Assembly: GCA_030248225.1 (NCBI GenBank)
Contig: JASANE010024735.1
Location: forward strand, 1-64,000
Length of the DNA: 64,000 nt
Origin: Trileptium ribeirensis
Taxonomy: Eukaryota; Nematoda; Enoplea; Enoplida; Thoracostomopsidae
Direction: 5' to 3'
Shown here: in pieces, positions 56,051-64,000 of the stretch
Layout: every line of letters starts with the position of its first letter
How positions within the stretch are numbered: the stretch's first letter is position 1
Program-made: the position numbers and the translations under genes
Notes under the pieces: generated by a model
Told to the model about the DNA's origin: nothing
The model's input: the letters and a program-made list of their open reading frames with translations, nothing else
Database searches by the model: none

Positions 56051-56871
56051 GATAGCTAGCTGATATTTCATGATTTATGGTGCAGTTCAACTTGAGATGT
56101 CATGCATTAGATTTTAGCTGCCCTTTAATAAATGACCTTTTCCGAAAATGTTAAAAAATATAATGAAATGTCACCAGCTAAGAGCAATTTATACACTGTG
56201 CGATACTGACGACAAATAATGGACTTCATAATGATTCAGAAAATGTGTATAATGTTAAAATCCTATTATGTTGGAACGACGGATAATCTCAGTTATGTAC
56301 AAAATGTTTGATTTAACATTCAAAGTATGGGTTAGGTATTGAGATATTCTCCGGTTTAATCGAACCAATAAAGCAAATTTTTGGTTTCCGACTAACAAAC
56401 CAACTTTTAGTCGGTTCTGATGAAAAATATTTTTAACTTGTATTTTAATGACATAAAGTTAGTAAAAAACTGTGATCAAGTACCATTTTTCTTGTTGATA
56501 TGCGTACACATTTACCATGAATGACATAAACCCGGAAGCCGTTGTGTTTCGGTGCTTTGGAGTCTAGCAGAAATATTTGAACACTGTTATTTCAGTTACA
56601 AACAGTAACTTCAGAGCTGTCGTAAGTGCACAGATTTACAACTAAACTCGTTAAATCCGTTCGGCGACAGATACAGCTGTATATATAGCAAATATGATTG
56701 CTCACACGGCCGCATGTAATCTGCGATCGTTTAACCAAAGTTGGAGGATAGTACTAATTGTAAACTACTTCCGGTTTGATGATACACATCAACAACAATT
56801 TTACCTAGAAACTATACTAGCAGCCAAGATATCATCGCAACGTGTGCAGCTCTGGCGGTAAGACCGCAGTT
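56051..56871. other. Unassigned AT-rich DNA
   Basis: Nothing supportable. Confidence 0.3.
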
Positions 56872-57065
56872 CGCTTCACCTTTAGGGGCCGGACGTTATA
56901 TTGTTAGAAAAAGAACAGTTTGTGCGGCATCCCCAAACGTAGGCTTACTATATCTCCCATATAGAGGACCGTAGCTAAAGATCAGGCATAGACTAGTATA
57001 TAAAAACGGCATAGCATATATTTCACGTCTGCCCCTAAAAGCTATGTTGGCCACGACTATCATAC
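56872..57065 (+). repeat. Foldback repeat with TTAGGC-like core, copy 3
   Basis: CACCTTTAGGGGCCGGACG and GCCCCTAAAAGCTATGTTGG are inverted at the edges; inside come GTTATATTGTTAGAAAAAGA, CCCCAAACGTAGGCTTACT and ATATAGAGGACCGTAGC in the same order as at 36527-36735. Its core is the most decayed, with few TTAGGC-like units left. Confidence 0.65.
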
Positions 57066-57413
57066 CGAACTCGAAACTCAGGCATTGGCTTAACAATCTT
57101 CGGCTACTGATAACAGATAACACGATTATCGAATGCGTTAAAACAATTTATATATAATACGAGCTGTATTTATATACATACGGTAATCGCACGCGGTAAT
57201 TCTGTTCTAACAAAAGATCTACATAAAATTTATAACGTGGCTTCAACTGGAAATGCTGCGCAACCCATATAACACGTATAAATTTTATTACAGGGACGCA
57301 GCAAGAGAGAGTGAAATTTGAGCTCATCACCACAAGTCAGCTGTCGTAGGTTTTCCATAGCACGTCCTCACACCTTTGAAATGCACCCCTACACACCATT
57401 TCTGAGTAGCGAA

Positions 57414-57690
57414 TTATTTGCCGGCCGTACTTTCTTCTTATTTTTTGCGCTTGTCCCGCATGGTAACGGGGTTCGTGGTTGTTGCACTCCTTCTCCATTT
57501 GCAGCGGTTATGGGCTTGGTCAGGATTCACTTTGGCGATCTTCAGATCATGGGGTAGAGTGTCCTGCTAATGCTGCTTGGACCGTCCTCTGGGTTATTTG
57601 CCTTCGACGATGAGGTGGTATCCCTGTTTGGCCAGGGTGATGTCGTCCGCTCGCAGAACATTTCTGAACCATCTGAGTCGAGCTTCGTGA
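57414..57690 (-). pseudogene. RTE-like retrotransposon C-terminal fragment
   Basis: Minus-strand frame reads ARLRWFRNVLRADDITLAK, then QGYHLIVEGK, a stop, PRGRSKQH, a stop, QDTLPHDLKIAKVNPDQAH and NRCKWRRSATTTNPVTMRD. This follows the typical order LRWFGHVLRxDD, GKRPRGRPKxRW, LKxxGVxPDxAxDRxxWR at the end of many RTE/craniofacial-type ORFs. It is a different lineage from the fragment at 38500-39560, judging by the motif wording. Only the last ~85 codons remain. Confidence 0.72.
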
Positions 57691-58169
57691 CGGCCGTACT
57701 ATAATATTTTCAAAACCTATTCATCTAATCCAATGAAGAGCAGAACCAAAAAAAATTAAAAAACAGTCAGTTTGACCGTTTCAGCTGAATGTAAATGTCA
57801 ACCAAAACATCCTGATTTTAATAGTTGGCTGGCAAGAAATATTTCGAATTTCTCAGTTTGGTTTAACATTGTCCTAAAAATGGAAAGTTCCAGCAAGCAT
57901 TAGTCATTCGCAAGGTGGTTCGTGTAGGTATAAATGTTTTCTTATCGTAACCTCCGACACCGAATGAACTGTCTAAACGATGCGACAATTTAATGTGCAA
58001 AAATGATGTTTTGTTGGTTGTCAGCTCACCTCCTCCTCTCAATTTTTCTATAAAAAACAACGACATTGTGTAATACATATATTTATGTTATTATGTATAT
58101 ATTTTATATAAATTAATATATTTATTTGTATATCATTTTGTCAATTTGTAGGTATGTATTTTGTTGCTT

Positions 58170-58890
58170 TTTGGGGACCACGGTTGTCGCCGCAGCCATA
58201 ATGGCAAGCAGTTTTTTTGCTTCTTGTTTCGTGGTTATAAGCTTTTTCGACTGTTGCGGTGTAGACGATAGCAAACAAAAATGTCTATTGTTGTACTGAA
58301 ATATAATTTATATACCTCATCACCCAACGGATAGCAGCTATTTTGTCGCACTAATAATTTTACCGCCAAACCATCCAGCAGCTTGTTTCTGGACCGTTTG
58401 CTGAGTCTTGTTCTCACTTTCTTTTTTTCCTGTAGCGTTTACGAAATATATACTATATAGATATATCTAGTGCTCTAACCATCAAAATATCGCCAATGAC
58501 GTTTTATTCTGTATTTCATATCGATTTGAATCAGAATGTTAACTGTGGATACAATGTACATATTGTATCGCCAAGTGGATAATAGCTATTTTGTCGTGCT
58601 AGCACTTTCACGGGCAGCTCGCTGCTTATACTTGAATCGTATTTGAGTCTTTTTCTCTCTTTCTGTAGCCTTGAAATGTTAAATTAATGGATTTGGTACT
58701 CTGATCGGCGCTTATTGTGACGTTATGTTGTATATGATATTGATCTGATTCAGTATACTTGGACGCAATATATGTTCCACCGCCAACTGACAACTGCAAT
58801 GTGGTCATGTTATTCAACAGACCGGTTTTATCCTGTACTGTTTACTGAGTCCTTTCTTATTTTCACATCCTTTCTTTAGCGAAGAACTGT
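58170..58890. repeat. Diverged tandem repeat, unit about 205-250 bp
   Basis: Three units share CGGATAGCAGCTATTTTGTC (about 58328), TGGATAATAGCTATTTTGTC (about 58576) and ACTGACAACTGCAATGTGGTC (about 58786), each followed by AGCAGCTTG-like text, a GAGTC(C/T)T(T/G)TTC block, a C/T-rich stretch with TTTCTTT, and later ATTTGAATCAGAAT. A partial unit may begin near 58170. Non-coding. Confidence 0.7.
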
Positions 58891-59779
58891 TAGCAATTGG
58901 ACTTATAATATTTTTCACATGGATTTAAATCAGAATATGTTTACTACTGATGTTTAATTAGTTCAATTTGTTAGGATTATGTCAATATTAAGTTTAACTA
59001 CGCGTTTGCTTTAACATAAAGTTTTCTATTGCACCCCAGTATGCTCGATATAAGTGCAATATATTGGTACAGGAACAAGATGTATGTGTCGCACATACTA
59101 TATACGAATGTAATATTCATTCTTATAACGCGCTCGAATTATTAGGAAAACGAACTTTTCAATTTTCTGTACTATGCCTAAATCTGGTTTAATCATAATT
59201 AGCTCAAGTCACGTTCCGTAGCAGTGCTATTATTCACTGTAATGCAATAAATTTGCCTAAAAATGCAGGTATCGCATGGAAGTCCCAATCTCGTTTTATA
59301 ACGGTTCAGGACAGTCGAATATTTCAGGCCCGTTCTCTCTTAATCCTGAACGGACCCATTTACATTTAATTGGTAGTGTTGTTCAACGTCCTCGATTAAA
59401 ACTTAACCACCAAGCAAGCTATTTTAGCTCATAAACAAACTTGCGGTCTACTACTTAAGTTGGTACACTTATATGGCATTGCTTTATTGGCATGAGGTAT
59501 TCAGAATTATTGGGTTTTAAAACTTGTGCATTGATGGGCATCGCGTATATTTTTAACCAAATAATTCACGGTACATTCAAGGATTGTTGACGATATGCTA
59601 TCAGATAAATAAATTGTCTATTCACGGACGTCAGCTTGATATACTGGTTCCTGGCATTCAGTTTAACCTGATTGTTTGTTCTAATCTGCCGGGAATAATG
59701 ATCGCAGATTTCCGCACACGAACTGAAAAAATACTTCATATAATACCGGTGAACGTTAAATATATTAGTATATATGTTA
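58891..59779. other. Unassigned AT-rich DNA
   Basis: A possible 5' extension of the CR1-like element downstream, but no endonuclease motif is recognisable. Confidence 0.3.
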
Positions 59780-61900
59780 TCAATTATATTATATATTTAG
59801 TCTTACCACAGACGAGACCGCGAAGTACGAAATATTAGCAAATGCTTTCGCAAGTATTTACACTGAATCTGATGGCAATGCTTCCTATGGTGAGACAGAA
59901 AACCTTCATAAACTCTCATGGATATCATTCACGCAGCACGAAGTTTACTTAGTGCTATCAGAGATCAAACCCAAACATAGCCATTCGCCAGACAAATTCA
60001 CTCAATACTTTGTTCACGAACTTAAGGACTCCATAAACATCTCACTGTTACATATCCTTGAATAATTCTTTATAAACGCCAGATGGTCGCCAGGCATGTT
60101 GCTGTGTGCTAATGCAGTTGGATTATATAAAAAAGACGAATCCATTGAGCCATTAAACTATCGCCCAATCTGTCTGCTCTCCAATTGTTGCAAGGTCATG
60201 GAACGAATACTGAATAGGAGTCTGGCTAACTTTGCTCGAATCTTTTATCTACGCGTCAGAATGGTTTTGCAGCTAAATGATTCACAACGACGGAACTAAT
60301 CGAAAATATATACGATTGGGCTGTCCGCCTAGATGTTGTTTATATTGATTTTGGTAAAGCATTTGACACCGGTTCACACTCGAAACTGGTTCAAAAACTT
60401 TCCTGACTAGGAATTTCTGGATGCTGCTTATCATGGTCACAAAATTTTCTAACAAATAGAGGATTTCGAATAAAAATATACAATACATTTTCCACTGAGA
60501 AAATTGTTATTTCTGACGTACCTCAACGTAGCGTTCTCTGCCGTGCACTAATTCTATATATTAATGATCTATTTGACACCGTTACCATCTATCCCGATAT
60601 TTATATCATAATTTTTGCAGATGATGTAAAACTATACGCTGCTATACCACATAAAAAAGCGATAACATAAAATTATAAACGCGGCGTGCACCGAGCTGCG
60701 TCGAAGAATGGGAAACTAAATGGCAGGTATCGGTCTCTCCAACAAAATGCCAGGTTCTGCATCTCGGTCATAAAAATCCGCGTTTCAGTTATTTGCCATG
60801 AGAAAGCATAATGCCTGAAACAACATACTTTAAAGATCTGGGTGTCACAATCGCAAGCGACCTAAAATGTAATGTGTGAGTCCACTTTAGATGCGTATAC
60901 CAAGGTTGTTCTTTTGTCAAAATCACTAATCGATTCACGCAGAAATTTGCGTTCCCATTTTTGTTATTGGCATTCGAATTTTGTGAAAGAGAACATGGGC
61001 TCTGCGGTGTACAAAGGGAATTTGCGTTTGCGTACATTTGTCCAATTTGCACGTTTGTCCGCGTTCATCAAATGACATTCTGAATCACACAGCAATGTTA
61101 GCTGTCTATTCGTGTATTATAGCATACGACAAAAAAATACTATCGGTAATCGCGTTTCCAGTTGAACGCCGTCAGTAAAATACGATGGGCAATCGCAAAA
61201 TAGTGATCGTGAACGCCGTCTACGTGTTGCTGCACAACAAATCGTCTACGCGTAAATAAGATAAAATCGCGATTTGTTCGAGTTCATTGCTTTCACGATC
61301 GTAAACTGACTTGACAAAAGAACAGCCCAGGTTACGCAACTAAAGGGCACTTACGCATAAAACACGGTGTAGGAAATTCACGTCAAAGAATTGTCGCATG
61401 TTTACTGTGTTATTTCGTTACCTTGCAACATTTATATATTACTATGTGCTGATGTTACCTATCAGCGCCCATTATATTGGAATATTCGAGTCCAATATGG
61501 TTTCGAGTTTACCAACGTGACATAGATATGGTTGAACGTGTTGAACGCTATTATACTAGACACGTTTATAGACGTACTGGGTTGAAGCCAGTGTCCTACA
61601 AAACGCGGTTAGGTTTTCTAAATATTGATTCAATCTAACTACGACAGTTGCGTTTTAATCTCAGAAAAATCTTGAAACTGCTCAGTGAAGGCCAACACCA
61701 TTGTCATTTCAAATACATACAATTAAATGAATGCGAACACGTGGACATCCTTTAAGACTTAGCAAAGCAAAATTAAAGACCTGTGTTTCAAGTCGCGCAT
61801 ACCTCATACATCCATCAGCGAGTGGAGCAATCAGACCGACACATTGGGCGGACATCTTTTTGGTGCAGTTGCAGTCCGTAAAATTTTTTAAAAACTACTA
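59780..61900 (+). pseudogene. CR1-like retrotransposon ORF2, split by a miniature element
   Basis: Ordered motifs: AKYEILANAFASIYTESDG (59820-59870), SHSPDKFTQYFVHELKDS (about 59980-60035), EPLNYRPICLLSNCCKVME (60150-60205, RT motif I), VVYIDFGKAFDTGSHSKLV (60335-60390, first catalytic aspartate region), SDVPQRSVLCRALILYIND (60515-60570), IIFADDVKLYAAIPHKKAI (60610-60665, catalytic FADD retained), then KDLGVTIASDLK across a frameshift (60835-60865). After an inserted element the thumb resumes with YQRDIDMVERVERYYTRHV (61525-61580), RRTGLKPVSYKTRLGFLNI and RQLRFNLRKILKLLSEGQ. Frameshifts and stops make it inactive, but it is the best preserved CR1-like copy here. Confidence 0.82.
60873..61357. 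mobile_element. TAA-family miniature element, copy B, nested in a CR1-like relic
   Basis: Ends TGTGTGAGTCCACTTTAG and CTAAAGGGCACTTACGCA are inverted repeats; TAA flanks at 60870-60872 and 61358-61360. Subterminal GTTGTTCTTTTGTCAA and TTGACAAAAGAACAG are also inverted. It is the same family as 625-1096 and splits the CR1-like ORF2 right after the DLGV block. Confidence 0.85.
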
Positions 61901-62794
61901 ATGCGGGTAGCATATCCCGGAAAGTCATTAAAGTACGATCGTAACTTATAACAGATGTGAGTGGTGGTAGGTACTTACCATTCAGTTATCAATATATATC
62001 TACTTGTTTGGTGTGAAACATATTTATGCCTTTATGTATATTCATAATCATAATTGTCTTATAAAATTGATTTGCTAGAATATTATTTCATATTCAAATT
62101 CGGTGGAAGTAGTAATAAAATAAGGTAATGCACTACATGCTATACTAGGACTTTGGGTTGGCAAGCGTAGTATATCTAAAAAATTTGATCGATGCAATAT
62201 AAAATTCTTCAAGAATTTATTCATAAAATAAGCAATTTTCGATGAATAAAATAATTGTTATAAAAATCAACTGTTAGTTTGAAGAAGGTGCACTCGCATC
62301 AATAGGACACGATCATAGGTTTGTAGCCACAGTAATTCAGCCTTCAATTTGAGCAATTTCGTATATGTAATTATACCCGTTTCTGTCAAACACTTCAAAT
62401 TAAGACACCAGCAGTGAAGTCGACTTACGTTTTCCAATCCAACGGGGAAAAGTTTTCTTTTTTCCTCAGTGCGACTCGGTACTTTAAAAAATCCGCCGTT
62501 TGAAAACGTTGTTACAGCATACTATGAAGTACCGAGTACGGTTTAACATGAGTCTGGACAGCTATGAAGTACTAGATCAAATTCATACTCGTACAATATT
62601 AAATAGAAACGAGCCTCATTTACTACTGTTAAACATATCAGAAACGTTTTTTGCATTGTATCAATTTCTAGGAGACCCAGCCTCCAATGAAATATATTTT
62701 GCGTATATTTCTTTATAAAATACACACCAGGCTATGCAAGTAAATATACTAAATACAGTTGAAAAGTAATATACCTGGATATGTATAAATTGAC
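61901..62794. other. Unassigned AT-rich DNA
   Basis: The first part may be CR1-like 3' UTR. ATATACTAAATACAGTTGAA at 62744 is echoed by ATATACTAAGTACACTTGAA at 63112, flanking the next repeat. Confidence 0.3.
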
Positions 62795-63110
62795 AACTAG
62801 CGTTGGGCTTTTAGTCCACTAAATTCGAGAAAATATGCAGTTTCATACCAAATCCACAGCCTTATAGAAGCGAAGCATAACCCATTATGTTATTTTGCCG
62901 CAAATATATAGCCATCTGGTTCTGCCTTTTACTGCTGTTGGCTATATCCCAGCTGAACGAATTTCTGCTCGTCTCTGCAATATAATTATAATTAGCTAGG
63001 CATGAAGATACTGGTTTCTGGTTTTCTGTGTCTTTTGTTCTTTTTTCAATCATCATTAAAGTGCAACGATTTTTACGGTAGTTGGGACTTAGCTGACCTA
63101 GGCACTTAGT
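62795..63110. mobile_element. Inverted-repeat element, copy B (5' truncated)
   Basis: Direct homologue of the right two thirds of 3983-4469, ending GACCTAGGCACTTAGT. Its own left inverted repeat is missing. It is bounded by near-identical ~25-bp direct repeats at 62744-62769 and 63112-63137, whose origin is unclear. Confidence 0.6.
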
Positions 63111-63137
63111 ATATACTAAGTACACTTGAAAAGTTAA

Positions 63138-64000
63138 AGCCTCTAATTTAATATGAAAAAATGATTTAAAACGTTTGACGACATATTATTATAGTTTATT
63201 GTAATTTTAGAGTAAATTGTATTAAATATCAATCTATCAGCGCTTGAAATATGTAAAAAATTTCTTCCATTTCTTATAATAATAGCCTTAACCTTAACTA
63301 ATTACGGAAATCTTTATTTTGTCAAAGTTAGATTAAAAATTATTTTGTCAAATTGAAATCATTATTACCTGGAATCGCGATGAAGAGGCATATCATTGTT
63401 TATGAAACTTTACCAGCTAAGCTAGTCCAGATTCCAAAGGTGTCCCTAGGACCAAAAATTGTGAAATTTTTTTTGTTTATCGTATAACACATAACTCCTC
63501 ATTTTATAATGGAGGGGATACGATAAAATTATTTTAATCGATAGCAAAAAAGTGACGACGATGTACTCCGACAAAAACTAGTTTTTTGGGGTTACTTTCA
63601 AAATCCGGCCACAAAGTACCAGATTTCGCAGCCCATATCCTGCGACACAGATATCACATTGAAGAACGGAAAACACTATCTGCAATGAGGTCATTGAAAT
63701 CTATAACGTTCGTTGAACAGTACTTTCCGCTTTTTCTGTGGTGCCACAAACTGAACCGCAGTAGACCCGAATATGAATCGTTAAACCTTAGCCAGAAATA
63801 TCGACTGTTCCAATTTCTGTATGTTATTGCGTTTTGCACCTGCAAACGACTGTTTTTAAGATTATATATGAAGCTGAATAACAATTTTGTAATCTATAAT
63901 AAAACTATATATTATACCTTTCCTGTGTTTTGATGGGGTTTACAGTTGAATGAATTCGATTTCAAGAATGTAGTTAGTCTTCTTTCGTGTGGCCTGTAAT
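63138..64000. other. Unassigned AT-rich DNA
   Basis: A plus-strand open frame of 115 codons at 63586-63933 has no recognised motif. The opposite strand is also open there, and I do not call it. Confidence 0.3.

Noticed and set aside
63586..63933. 115-codon plus-strand open frame at the window end
   Set aside because: The opposite strand is also open over most of its length and no motif is seen; cannot be supported without transcript data.

Overview
This window looks like gene-poor DNA from an animal nuclear genome, most likely an invertebrate. It is AT-rich, has almost no long open reading frames, and is packed with decayed transposable elements of typical animal families: CR1/L2-like and RTE-like non-LTR retrotransposons, hAT, MULE and Tc1/mariner DNA transposons, and several families of short non-autonomous inverted-repeat elements. 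I cannot name the species. There is no operon structure, no CRISPR, and I found no rRNA or tRNA gene.

Region 1-21.4 kb (minus strand): dispersed short open segments bounded by GT/AG splice signals look like exons of one host gene encoding a multi-pass membrane protein that I do not recognise. The best pair (11152-11309 and 6902-7023) joins in phase and gives two adjacent hydrophobic segments. Other exon candidates are at 20729-21374 (split by an inserted element), 20419-20527, 15868-15936, 14632-14816, 12307-12342 and perhaps a terminal exon at 1515-1699. The introns hold a 67-bp minisatellite (1.8-2.6 kb), a TTAAGC-rich tract, a 2.1-kb hAT relic with a perfect 8-bp target duplication (4622-6764), a 681-bp non-autonomous hAT (13717-14397), a PIF/Harbinger-like miniature element (17227-17724), and a very unusual tract of about 950 bp almost without G on the plus strand (18241-19188).

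Region 22-35.9 kb: a pile of retroelement and transposon relics. CR1-like pieces lie at 22.3-23.6 (-), 23.6-24.8 (+), 26.25-27.8 (-) and 32.5-32.7 (+). A MULE transposase pseudogene (30.45-32.24, +) is interrupted by a GC-rich long-TIR miniature element. A Tc1-like fragment lies at 34.15-34.4 kb, and an internally deleted mariner with intact TIRs and TA duplication lies at 35308-35886.

Region 36-64 kb: an RTE-like fragment (38.5-39.56, -); three members of a foldback repeat with a TTAGGC-rich core (36.5, 51.3, 57.0 kb), one set inside a ~0.86-kb inverted repeat; a GC-rich island of unknown origin (52.06-54.31 kb); a second RTE-like tail (57.4-57.7, -); a ~245-bp tandem repeat (58.17-58.88); and the longest CR1-like relic (59.78-61.9, +), itself split by a TAA-flanked miniature element that has a sister copy at 625-1096.

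The recurring theme is nesting: at least five insertions can be placed to the base pair inside older features. Most of the rest of the window is unassigned AT-rich DNA. All family assignments rest on reading motifs by eye; nothing was searched against a database.
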